NCBI GenBank assembly: GCA_029449235.1
Contig: JANATG010000002.1
Location: 2,356,001-2,420,000 of the forward strand
Length of the DNA: 64,000 bases
DNA from: Linnemannia schmuckeri
Lineage: Eukaryota > Mortierellomycota > Mortierellomycetes > Mortierellales > Mortierellaceae
Direction of reading: 5' to 3'
In this document: positions 1 to 10,104 of the stretch, piece by piece
Numbering within the stretch: position 1 is the first letter of the stretch
Layout of the letters: each line of letters opens with the position of its first letter
Program-made: the position numbers and the translations under genes
The notes under the pieces: model-generated
The model's input: the letters and a program-made list of their open reading frames with translations, nothing else
Databases searched by the model: none
What the model was told of the DNA's origin: nothing

Positions 1-918
1 GCACGACCCGTTTCGCCTCTGCCTACCCACGTCTCAGACTCTGCCATGAAATCACCCTCTAGCCCCGGTGGAAGTGGCGGATTTAGCACGGAAAAGACTA
101 CGACTACGCTGCCTTGGTTGCGCCTCAAGTCCTCTTCGGGCGTACCTCAAAGCTTCTCGCAGGAAAGCGGATACCAGCAACCCAGCGGCGACTTTCCTCC
201 AGCTTCCGCTTCGATCGCATCAACGGCAACATCCATGTCGACAACTTCGTTGCTGGTACAGCCTACCATCAATGGTCTTCCCATATCTGCGCCAACTCCA
301 CCGCCCATCTTGCTGGACTATACCCTGGAGACGTCGACCTTGGACATCCCCTCGCACTTGTACTATAGTGCCAATGGCGATGATGTTGACGGTGATATGC
401 CTGCCGGTGAGCATGACGGGGATGATGAGTTGTCTCGTTTGGGCGACGGTATGGGCCTTGATGTTGAGACCGAGGACGACAGTATATCGACGACAACGGG
501 TGGTCGTGCCGAGAGAACTCGTCCACGGATCAGGACCAAGGCACTCCTGGTTGAATCTCAGGCCAAATCTCAACAGGAAGCCTACCAGCAGCAACAACTT
601 CTCCAACAGCAACAGCAGCAACAGCAATACCAGGCGACCGCTACGGATCCAGTTCTGAAGATTGCGGTGTTGAAGGGCATCTACGATCAGATTCTGCAGA
701 ATATGGACCAGATGGTAGAGCAGAATGTGCAGGAGTCGCCGGCCAAGAAGAACAACAACAAGTTCAAGTTGTTGAACACGCTCAAGTTCTTGAAGGCGGA
801 TCGGAACGGCAGCGGAAACAGCAGTAACAACAGCAGCACCAACAACCATCATCACCACCAAGGATCTCTGTCGAGCTCTCTTGTTGGCCATCACCCCATG
901 ACCACCACCCTGCAGTAA
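1..918 (+). CDS. 3' part of a low-complexity protein, function unknown (partial)
   Basis: The reading frame is open from base 1 to the TAA at 916-918, so the start lies outside the window. A Met codon at 46 is probably internal, because the 15 codons before it are also open and similar in composition. The visible roughly 305 residues are Ser/Thr/Pro-rich, then acidic (Asp/Gly-rich), then carry a glutamine tract near 585-625, a short predicted helical stretch with two Met-Asp/Gln pairs near 655-740, a Lys/Asn-rich segment, and an Asn/Ser/His-rich end with a run of five His. No catalytic domain is visible. It could be the disordered tail of a regulator, but I do not recognise a family. Confidence 0.6.
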   Translation, partial: ARPVSPLPTHVSDSAMKSPSSPGGSGGFSTEKTTTTLPWLRLKSSSGVPQSFSQESGYQQPSGDFPPASASIASTATSMSTTSLLVQPTINGLPISAPTPPPILLDYTLETSTLDIPSHLYYSANGDDVDGDMPAGEHDGDDELSRLGDGMGLDVETEDDSISTTTGGRAERTRPRIRTKALLVESQAKSQQEAYQQQQLLQQQQQQQQYQATATDPVLKIAVLKGIYDQILQNMDQMVEQNVQESPAKKNNNKFKLLNTLKFLKADRNGSGNSSNNSSTNNHHHHQGSLSSSLVGHHPMTTTLQ

Positions 919-1656
919 TAGATTGTCAGGATGGATGGCGTTTTTTTTATCTTTCGACACTTAATAATTTGCTATTTCATGAACGCAGCCTTTTGTTCTT
1001 CGTTCTTTTTGTGAGAATGACATGATCATGATTACTTTCCTCTAAACCAACCCAAAAAACCACCTTTCACGAATTTTTTCGAATTCTCGGGAAACACCCT
1101 TCCCGTCTTGTAGTTTAGGTCACTTTTTCATTCCTTCTTTTCTTCTTCCCTTTCCCATTGTACTCTTTGCTTATTTATACCCTAGTTTACCTCATCATAG
1201 AAAAAAAATACATTCTTTCAATGATCGTCTCCTCCAAAGGAAAAGAAAGGCACACCCGCGTGAAAATTGAGTTTGGCAGTTGAATGGTCGAGAATGCAGG
1301 CATCACGTTTGCTACGGCTCTCGCATGACAAAAACCCACCTAAGACCTGCCACAACTTCAGGAAGATGTCAAAAAAAGGGTGGCCAAATTGTATTTTTAT
1401 TTTCTTTTGTCACTTTTCGCCGTTGCCGTTCTTTTTCACTTTCTTCTAACGCCCACTTTTCTTTCCATGTCACATCACCTTCCTGCTTCATAGCGTTTTC
1501 TGCTCGTCCCTTGTTCCTACCCTCTCATACCTTTCTCGTCTTCCACTTCCTACCTCAACTCCTTACGCAACACGTTCACCTTTGACATTCACTCTACACA
1601 ACGCACGTTTCTCGAAACAGACGAAAAAGTATAGAGTCACAAACTTATCAAGGGAG
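919..1656. other. Intergenic region, CT-rich leader before an F-box relic
   Basis: No gene is supported here. The first half is AT-rich and probably carries the 3' end of the gene at the left edge. From about 1420 to 1620 the plus strand is strongly pyrimidine-rich, the kind of leader seen upstream of intact start codons elsewhere in this window. It leads directly into the F-box relic. Confidence 0.5.
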
Positions 1657-1998
1657 ATGTAAGATGAAATCCTTCAGTACCTCACAAAACCCGATCTCAC
1701 ATCCTGCATCCGTGTCTCTCGCGCTTGGTCCCACCTCTTCTTCCCACCTCTATGTCGATCCATCAGTACCTCCAAATGCCGGGGCCGTGGATGCGCAACC
1801 GTCATACACATGCCTCCTCTCGGGAACGGTCATGGGGATATCCATTTTGAGTACTTCAAAAGATGGATTCAGCACGCTGATGGTCGAGAGCAGGCAGGGA
1901 TACGTAGGAATGGGCATTTGATTCAGGAGTTGAGGACGGAGTTTTGTGCTGTACAAGATCATGCTGTAGAAGCGGGTCCAAATGTCGACGCGATTTGA
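1657..1998 (+). pseudogene. F-box protein relic with stop at codon 2
   Basis: An ATG at 1657-1659 is followed at once by TAA and then by 111 open codons ending with TGA at 1996-1998. The open stretch begins with an F-box core (DEILQYLTKPDLTSCIRVSR, then AWSHLFF) and later contains RNGHLIQELRT, a phrase typical of the short F-box/LRR proteins of Mortierellaceae (family knowledge, not searched). The leucine-rich body of a normal F-box protein is missing, so this is an N-terminal fragment with a broken start. It sits on the plus strand, opposite to the F-box array at 37-46 kb. A short functional peptide starting elsewhere cannot be excluded. Confidence 0.6.
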
Positions 1999-2030
1999 TC
2001 TATGGCTTGGCTACTTTAGGCGAAGCACAC

Positions 2031-2472
2031 TCAACCATTCGCCTCTCTTTTTTTCACACCACGACACATGCCACCGTGGTTGGTGGTGTTGTCGCTGGAG
2101 GGGAGCATGACTCCTTCGTGGTTTTGTTCGAAAGAAAAAAATTTCTTTGACATATGGATCTTGTCCGAGGAGATCCTCTTGAATAACATGTTGTACAGCT
2201 CTGGACGAGCAAACAAACTGTGATCATAACCGACACTAATGAAGCATTGAGCAAAAACGGATACCGTTAAGTCCAGCCCTTCAAGGTCGGCCATTCTCGC
2301 TACAAAGCACAGTGGACCAAAGTCGAAAATGGTAGTTTACATGTCAGAGGAAACAGCCGTACTGCTACCAATGAGCTTCAGTTTGTCCGTAAAGAATCTT
2401 CCAAACCGCGGCTTCTCCAAGAACGACATGAGTTAATTCATTAAACCAAGCTGTTCAAAGGGAGGATAAATG
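2031..2472 (-). pseudogene. FAD monooxygenase relic (exons 3-4 only)
   Basis: On the minus strand 2340-2472 matches exon 3 of the intact monooxygenases downstream (it reads FEQLGL, then an in-frame TAA, then LMSF and FTDKLKLIG). The segment at about 2060-2240 matches the start of their exon 4 (SVGYDHSLFARPELYNMLFK). The GADGAHS motif is destroyed and exons 1, 2 and 5-8 are not found. This is the downstream-most, most decayed member of the tandem array, with the same orientation and order of exons as the intact copies. Confidence 0.75.
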
Positions 2473-2909
2473 TTTGATCACCATATGCAAAAAAAAAAAA
2501 AAAGCAGAAAGAGATGGTGTGAGAAGAAAAAAAGCAGGTTGAAGGGATAATATCTTCCTTTTGTCAATTGAGAAAAGAGGAGTCGACGGGTACAAAGCAC
2601 ATAACAGCACCTACCATACATGGGAGAAAAAACGAGTCAGTTGTTAGATGCAGTGCATACCAGAGTCTTGTTTTTCCACTGCTGTGTTACACAAGGCCTT
2701 CTTCTGACATACTGTAAGAATCAATTATTTATCAAGGGGTTTCAAACTTTGACATGGCCCTTTTCAAATCTGAGCGTATTTCGTTACACATCAGCCCTCG
2801 AGCTGCTGTATTTTGATGGCGTTCTCTCGTAGCGTATTTTGTTAATCAGTCCGCTCAAGAACAGATAAAAAAACTCATTAAGGGCAGCCACATAGCCTGA
2901 AGCGAGAGT
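2473..2909. other. Gene-free stretch before LINE insertion
   Basis: AT-rich DNA with an A15 run near 2489. I see no coding sequence. It may be decayed remains of the monooxygenase relic, but nothing aligns convincingly. Confidence 0.4.
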
Positions 2910-2922
2910 ACCAAAGCGTTCA
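2910..2922. repeat. LINE target-site duplication, left copy
   Basis: 13-bp direct repeat accaaagcgttca, identical to 3579-3591, flanking the LINE insert. Confidence 0.85.
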
Positions 2923-3578
2923 TGTCTTGATCCCAAACGACATTAGCCCCATTACTCTGAAATCGCCCACAACAAATCACTTCCGGACCTTTCTGAGGCA
3001 AGACACACCACCAGATCCAAACTCATCAACCCAACCAGAGATCGGATCCTCGAATCAATGGCGTCGGTTCTGGAGTTCCAAGATACCACACTGGGCCAGG
3101 ACCATGTGGTAGAGGTTCAAAAGAGATTGGCTTCCCTGTGGAAATCTACGTCACAAGATCTGGAAGCAGGAACCCCACTGCAGCATGGACGGTTGTCGAG
3201 AACGACGCGAGGACAAGAACCATCACGTCTTCCAGTGCTCCCCCAAGTATATTGCATGGCAAACTATCCTCAAACAACACACCACCAAAACACAATGGTC
3301 TGATGATGACCTCCATACGGTCCTGTCTTTCCAGCCTCCCACGTTCGACATCAAACCTCAATATAACATCACTATCCCTCAACTGCTGGCTTGCTGCCTT
3401 ATTGGTATCCCAACAGCCAACACCGTCCGTTTTCTGCTCCAACACACACAATCGAGCAACGACATTATCCAGACCATAGTAGGTGAAATCAACAAAACCA
3501 TTGCCCAAAATAACTGGATCAAGGCTGATTAAGCCACAATAAAAACCTCCTATTCTACCAACAAAAAAAAAAAAAAAA
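2923..3578 (+). mobile_element. 5'-truncated LINE (non-LTR retrotransposon) 3' end
   Basis: A 656-bp insert ends in a run of about 17 A and is bracketed by the 13-bp direct repeat accaaagcgttca at 2910-2922 and 3579-3591, the hallmark of target-primed reverse transcription. It encodes the C-terminus of a reverse transcriptase polyprotein in one frame: from about 2927, through a single TAG at 3110-3112, to the TAA at 3530-3532. The segment after the stop holds a zinc-knuckle-like Cys/His motif (PHCSMDGCRE, then DKNHHVFQC). The one internal stop and the severe 5' truncation make it inactive. Confidence 0.85.
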
Positions 3579-3591
3579 ACCAAAGCGTTCA
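3579..3591. repeat. LINE target-site duplication, right copy
   Basis: 13-bp direct repeat directly after the poly(A) tail, identical to 2910-2922. The first A could equally be assigned to the tail. Confidence 0.85.
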
Positions 3592-3809
3592 AGCACTATA
3601 TACACTGTCTCGAGAGTAGCTGTGCGCCGATAGATCACACACGTTCCTAGTGCGAGTATATACAAACTATCAGCAAATGTTTCTTGAGCAACGCTGACGA
3701 AGAAAAATATGCTCAATATTATAGCTTAAACACTATGTTTGGTTACTAAACCTAAGGCCTGTCAAGCAAAAATCGACGATCAGAGAATGTCCAAGCGAAT
3801 GTAAGTAAC

Positions 3810-5948
3810 TCAAACAGCAGCAACCACCTTCTGGACTCCTTCTTGCTGAGAGCGCTTTGAGGGCTTTTGAGGGACTACATCAGCAGTGCCACGCTTGGGG
3901 GCCTGGGGCAAGAAGTTGACCTGTGGGCGGAAGGCTGAATCCTTGACGAGCTGAGATCCAAGTGTGGAACTGGGTAGCCAGTTGAAGATGATGTACCTAA
4001 GGATTCTTTCCCAGAGAGTCTTTTGTTCATAAACAGTTCAAGTCAGTGTACATCCAGCAGTGTCGCATGAGGAAAAGAAGACAAACACTGGACCAAGACA
4101 CTTACGTGTCCGTATTGCAGTCTAGCACTCACGTGCGACTTGGGGTATTGCTCAGCGACGGCTTGGAAGCGCTGGACCTTGTATTCGGTCAGGGCAGACT
4201 TGACATTCACGAAGATGTTGAGCTGGATGTCATATAGACAATTGGCAAGGATGGCAGCGTCCTGCATGGCATTGACGGCGCCAGCGCCAGTGCTTGGGAG
4301 CAGCTAAGGGATGGACAGAAAGAAACAGCGTGAGTACATGCATATTCAAGAGCACTAGGTGATCCATGCAATTAGCATTGCCGTAATGTAAAGTACCTTG
4401 TGAGCAGCTATAAACATGCAGAAACGAAAAAGAAATAAAAAAGTACGGGCGTTGGTCAGTTTGTTACTATCTATATAGAATGTGAGTGAGCTGTACGGTC
4501 AAGAAAAAGAGAGTCATTGTGTATATACCATCACCGATGAGAACAGTTCGGTCATGGTTCCATGTCTGGTAGAGCTTGTCCTCGAAGTAAACTTTAGAGA
4601 CGCGCTCAACAGGGGTTGCATCAAATAGGTCTCCAAGAGTACCGTAGGTGGTCTTGAAGTGGCGCATCATGTCCAGCGTCTTTTTGTTGTCCTGGGTGTC
4701 CCACTCGGAAGTCAGGGCGTGCTTGTCTTCAGCCGACGCTTCTTCAAGTTGAACAATTACGCACCAGCAGATCTTGTTATGGGGGACAGTAAAAGTGACC
4801 CACTGTAAATATCATAAACAGAGATGTACAGTAGACCATGTTAGTGCCATGCTTGATGACAGGCCAATGTGAGATATCAGAAAGCCATCCATAATGCACT
4901 CACGGTGTAAGGAGTCTTTCCATTGCCAATGATGAAAGAGTTCTCAGATTCGGTGAAGTTAAGACAGGGGTAGTCGGTGGGGTTAAGAGAGTCAGTAGTA
5001 CCAACAAGCGAGATATATCCTTTCTTGGCGTCTCCTGCATCTTCCTTTGGAAGAAGCCCTTGCTTCTCCAGCGACTTGTATAGGGACTCTCTGACACCGC
5101 TGTGGGCACCATCAGCGCCAACAAGGACGTCTCCCTCGGCAGCCGACCCATCCTCGAATTGAACCTTGACGCCCTTGTGGTCTTGCTCTAGCGAGACCAA
5201 CTTCTTGGACAAATTAATCTTGTGGGCAGGGATCTTGTTGAACAACATGTCGTACAAGGGAGGCCGAGCAAGCAGGATTCGTTCGTATCCAATCCTGGTT
5301 ACAAGAAAAAAGAAAGAAAAAGATGAGAGCATTGGACAACGCATGTAAGTTTGAGACTAGAAAAAATGGCACAATTCTTTGTGCAAAATAAATTGCAACT
5401 CACATCTTGCCAGTGGTGCTCTCGGTTCGGCCAACCAGCTCTAACTTGTCGGTGTAAAACGAACAGACACGGGACACCTTGGAGAATGACATCAATTCTT
5501 CATAGAGGCCCAACTGCTCGAAGGCAGGGAGGATATTGGGGGACTATGATCAGGGTAATGAATGTATGAGGGAAGAGAGAAGGTAAGCAATGCGCATCGA
5601 TATTTCAAGGACGACAATCATACACAGAGGAGATACCTACCAAACACATGATGGAACCTAAAATTAAAAAAGTAAGGACGAAAATTAAATGAATAATCAT
5701 TCTCGGTGAATTTCTGGGTCGTGGAGACAATACAGTGCTCCATGTTGAAATCCATAGTTACCAAGTGGCTTGATTTGGGCGGTGCGCTCATAGATGGCAT
5801 ATGAAATGCCTGCTTTCTCCAGCAAGTTTCCCAGGAAAAGCCCAGCGAGCCCAGCACCTGCAATAATGACATGAGGGGGATTAACACTGACAGCACTAGA
5901 AGGGGCAAGTGAAGAAGTGCTGACGTTGTTCGGGGTGGGGTTGCTCAT
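3810..5948 (-). CDS. FAD-dependent group A monooxygenase, copy 1 (475 aa, 8 exons)
   Basis: Exons (minus): 5762-5948, 5641-5657, 5404-5543, 4904-5294, 4529-4802, 4397-4407, 4106-4303, 3810-4019, together 476 codons with stop. The product is a flavoprotein hydroxylase of the FAD_binding_3 type: a Rossmann motif GAGLAG at residues 31-36, GADGAHS at 174-180 and GDAAHK at 335-340 followed by LLPSTGAG, all needed for FAD binding in this family. Such enzymes hydroxylate aromatic or polyketide-like substrates with NAD(P)H; the substrate here is unknown. There is no signal peptide; the C-terminus is basic. Two exons are microexons (17 and 11 nt). I chose the ATG at 5948 because the protein upstream of it is only low-complexity leader. 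Introns are 86-121 bp and match copy 2 in position. Confidence 0.92.
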
Positions 5949-6813
5949 TCTCAAAGTTTTGGAATTGCGGGTGCGAGGGGATGTCGGAAGATGATGAGAA
6001 AAAGAAAAAAAAAAGAGAGATGAGAGATGAGAGATGGCAGTGGACATGGCAGAAAGGGTATGGGTCTTATTGTTATGCTCTTTTCTTCTCACTCGCCTGT
6101 CTCTGTATCCTCTCCCTATCTTTCACTCTGTTCACGTCTCTTTCTTTCTCTCTGTTCTCCTTCACCTTTCTTGACGTTACACAGCTCTCGACAGGAAAAA
6201 AAAGCTGCATGATAAAGTGTGGGTGGGCTGTTGGGGTTCATCCTTTGCACCTTGCACTGCAAACTTCGATTCTGTTGTGATGTGATAGATACTGTTGCGC
6301 CATGCCCGCATTGTCGTAGAACGGTGAGTTATTTTGTCACTTTTCGTGAAGCTATGATCGTTGAGGGAACTGGCTGTTGTGTCGAGAAACAGTCGAGGCG
6401 TAAATTACTCTATGTCATGGCATGTGCCCTCGCACTGCGCGCATTGTTTTGTCTATCATTTTGCTATGAATGACGGAAAAGAGGACGAGAAGGAAGGGAA
6501 AATTCGCCTCCTAATTGACTTTGGGCTCGAACTCTCAGGGCACCCACTTTACCAGCTCTGATTGTTTGTGTTTTCATCCGCACAAAACAACGCCTAGTGA
6601 ATGGGCTCTTTGCACATTATTTTTTGTTTGTTTTTATCCCATCTCTCACTGCGTCCGCTCAACTCTATCTGGTCATATTCCCACTGTATCTTGTCCCTCG
6701 TCGGGAAGAAATATGCTTTGGGCAACTGGTACTAGAAGGTCATTAGAATTTTAATTGGTCGTGAACCACAATTGAGTAAAAGATAGCGGCTACGATTGTC
6801 GTCTTGGTTTAAA
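5949..6813. other. Intergenic promoter region between monooxygenase copies
   Basis: No gene is seen. The part next to 5948 is GA-rich on the plus strand, that is CT-rich on the coding strand of copy 1, and probably is its leader and promoter. The remainder is AT-rich and carries the 3' end of copy 2. Confidence 0.5.
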
Positions 6814-8950
6814 TTAAACTACAGCTGCTTTTTTCTCATCTTCCTCCTGGAGGCGCTTCGAGGGCCTTTGAGGGAGGACATCAGCTGTGCCACGCTTGGG
6901 CGCTTGTGGTAAGAAGTTGGCTTGAGGACGGTAAGCAGAGTCCTTGACGAACTGAGATCCCACCTTGGCAGTGGACAGCCAATTGAAGATAAAATATCTA
7001 AAGACTCGTTCGGCGAATGTCTTGGAGTTTTTTTTTAAACAAAAAACAGCACGTCAGTTTTTCATGCTTGGTGAAGCCAGCATTGTTCCGTGAAAACAAA
7101 AGAACGAAAAAGGCCCCACTCACATGTCCGTACTGCAATTTGGCACTAATGTGTGACACCGGATACTGCTCCTTGATGGGATCGAAACGCTCATCTCTGT
7201 AGTCCCGCAAAGCTGCCTTGATGTTCTCAAAACTAGTTGGTCTGATGTCGAAAAGACAGTTGGCAAGAATCACGGCGTCTTGCATGGCGTTGACAGCGCC
7301 GGCACCGCTGCTTGGAAGGAGCTAGAAAAATGAGAAAAAAAGACGCCTTGTTAGAAAATATGAATAATCTATTTGCCGAGGGATCTTTGAGTACATCCAT
7401 ATTTTCTCACTTTGTGAGCAGCTACGGGAAGGAGACGATATAGAACAACAAGAAAAAGTGAGTTAGTTTCGGCTGCGCCAACAAAACAGGAGATTAACGC
7501 GTGTGGGAAAAGACAAAGAAATTTAGCAAATACCATCCCCGATTAGGACGGTCCGCCCGTGGTTCCATGTCTCGAATAACATGTCCTCAAAATACACCTT
7601 GGAGACGAGCTCGGTGGGAGTGGCATCAAACAAATCGCCCATGGTGCCGTAAGTGGTTTTGAAGTGACGAATAGAGTCCATCATTTTCTTATTCTGCTGA
7701 GGAACCCAGTCAGAAGACCTGAATTGCTCGTCAGCAATCGCGGTGAGTCCTAGCTGAACAATTACACACCAGCAGATTTTGTTACCAGGGACAGTGAAAG
7801 TAACCCACTATAAATATCACCAAATAAAGAAAATCCGGGAGGCGTCATTAATGTGCGACTCGAAGTATGACTGAGACGACATACCAGGGCGTTGTCTCAT
7901 CAACTACTCACGGTGTACGGAGTCTTTCCATCTCCAATAATGAAAGAGTTCTCCGCTTCTGGCAGGTTCAGACTGGGATATTTTTCTGGATCGAGAGCAT
8001 CGGTGGTTCCGACCAGGGAAATGTATCCCTTGTTCATGTGTTTTGTATCGGATTTAGGCAAAAGTCCCTGCTTGTCCAGAGTCTTGTACAGATGTTGGCG
8101 AATGCTGCTGTGAGCTCCGTCGGCACCAACGAGGACGTCACCATGGAGGGTACTGTTGTCGCTAAAGCGCAGCATGACACCCTCATGGTTTTGCTGGAAG
8201 GATAGAACTTTTTTGGCCATGTGTAGCTTTTCCTTGGGAATCCGTTTGAAAAGCATGTTGTACAGCTCAGGTCGGGAAAATAAGATGCGTTCATATCCGA
8301 TGCTATTGAAAATTGCGATCAAAAATGGATGCAGTTAGCACAATTGACTGAGAATTATTGGTACTCCATGCCTGCAAAAGTATAACATGCACTCACAGCT
8401 CGCCAGTGGTGCTCTCGGTTCGCCCAACCAGCTTCAACTTGTCGGTGTAAAATGAACAGACACGGGACACCTTGGAGAACGACATCAATTCTTCATAGAG
8501 GCCCAACTGCTCGAAGGCAGGAAGGATATTGGGGGACTATGATCAGGGTAATGAATGTATAAAAAACGAAGGTAAGCAATGCGTATCGATATCTTTCAAA
8601 GACGACGAGCATACATAGAGGGTAGACCTACCAAACACATTATTGAACCTAATAACAAACGAAAGGAAGATGGAGGATGAATGGCTGAGAAATCACCGCT
8701 GTGCGTATTTTTCCTTTCAGGAGAAATGTTATGAGCTACAAATTCAATTACCGAGGGGTTTAACCTCGGCAGCGCGCTCAAAGATTTCATAGGGTATCCC
8801 TGCCCTCTCGAGCAGGCAGCCGAGGAAGAGACCAGCCAAACCAGCACCGACAATAAGAACACGAGGAGGTTCGTCAGTCAGCAGTGGGGGCAGGTCCCTG
8901 CCTTTAAAGCCTTCTGTGGACAAAGACTTGGTCTCACTGTGAACACTCAT
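6814..8950 (-). CDS. FAD-dependent group A monooxygenase, copy 2 (478 aa, 8 exons)
   Basis: Exons (minus): 8752-8950, 8632-8648, 8397-8536, 7912-8302, 7534-7807, 7411-7421, 7124-7321, 6814-7020, 479 codons with the TAA. Exon lengths 2-7 (17, 140, 391, 274, 11, 198 nt) equal those of copy 1 exactly, so the two arose by tandem duplication. Motifs: GAGLAG at residues 35-40, GADGAHS at 178-184, GDAAHK at 339-344. The N-terminus is four residues longer and otherwise unlike copy 1, and exons 4, 5 and 8 have diverged clearly, while exon 3 and intron 2 are nearly identical between copies. Substrate unknown. The CT-rich coding-strand leader above 8950 supports the start. Confidence 0.92.
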
Positions 8951-9882
8951 TTCTGGAGATGAACGGAGACAGAGAGTCGATATAGGAGGGTGGGCTGAGG
9001 TAGAGAGAGGTGAAATAAAATACCGGAAAAGAAAAATTAGGAGGGGTGGGAGGGGTGGTAGGAGTGGCGAGGACGAGAGGTTGACGAGGAGATGAATGAA
9101 GGATGAATGAATGGACGACGAGAAAGAGATGATGAATGAATGGGTTACGAATGGGGGGAGGCGAGATGAGGGGGACCAAAGTTGGCTTCCTCACTTCTTT
9201 CCCATTCTCTTTTCTTCCTTCCAAGCTCCATTTCTTGCTTTCTACTTCTCCCCCGCCTTCATTTTTAGCTGCCATACTACAGTTACACAGCATTGCATTT
9301 TTTTCTATTGGAACCGATGGTTGGAAGAAATAAATAAATAGGCGTTACTTGCCCACAAAAGAGCAATTGAGGGAGAATCAGTCCTGGATAGCATTTGTAT
9401 TTTGGGGAGCGAAAGATAGGAGGGAATATGGCGTTGAGGCGTTGCATTTGTCTCATGATACCTTTATAGTAACGCAGAATAGTTATCGTTTGCTACTGGT
9501 CCTTTCGAAGGTTCGTCGTAGGTGATGTTTCTTCAATCACAATGCGTAGTTTTCCGCTCTCCATGTGTCTGTTGGTTTTTTCAGGGCGAACAGTCACGTG
9601 CACTTCTGGATGAAGCGAGCTGTTTATTGTGGATAAAGTTTTCACTGAGCTCAACAGGCCAGCTATGCTCCTGCCTTCCTTCTAGGTCCGTGGACAAGAT
9701 GTAGTGTAGAAGTTTTGTCGCTGCTTTCCGCACAAACATAACGAACCACACAAGAAAAAAAAAATATTAACATGCATATAATCTTCATGCACCCAATAAG
9801 TGGAAAGACTGGCCGAGAAGTGAAGGATGAACAAGAATATATTTATTTGAATGCCAATTTGCTTTAACATTCGTCTAATTTC
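8951..9882. other. Intergenic region, promoter of copy 2
   Basis: The first 350 bp are strongly GA-rich on the plus strand (CT-rich leader of copy 2). The rest is AT-rich without coding signal. Confidence 0.45.
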
Positions 9883-10104
9883 TCAAACAGCGGCAGCAGC
9901 GGCGATCTTTTTCGCATCTTCTTTCTCTTTTTGGATGTGCTTCGATGGCCATTGATGGATGATCTCCAAAGTACCTCGCTTGGGCGCCTGAGGCAAGAAA
10001 TTTGCCTGAGGACGGCAAGTGGTGTCCTTTGACAGCTGTCTCCTCATCACCGACTTGAGCATTCAGTTGAAAATAACCTATCGAAGAATACGCTCTTAGG
10101 GTGT
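9883..10104 (-). pseudogene. FAD monooxygenase relic (last exon only)
   Basis: A 222-bp segment aligns with exon 8 of the intact copies: the conserved core RPQANFLPQAPKRGT is perfect and it ends in its own TGA at 9883-9885 after an Ala-rich tail. The splice acceptor AG is still present just upstream at 10105-10106. Three in-frame stops lie in the first 15 codons (T-P-stop-E-R-I-L-R-stop-V-I-F-N-stop), and no other exons were found up to 11 kb. It is the upstream-most relic of the array and proves a fourth copy once existed. Confidence 0.8.

Noticed and set aside
220..960. Long minus-strand ORF (246 codons) opposite the gene at the left edge
   Set aside because: Antisense shadow of the low-complexity CDS; Leu/Gln-rich translation of CAG/CTG repeats without domain features.
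4467..4670. Reading of the monooxygenase motif as IGDG running on into hydrophobic sequence
   Set aside because: That is intron read-through; splicing through the 11-nt exon gives the canonical GDAAHK.
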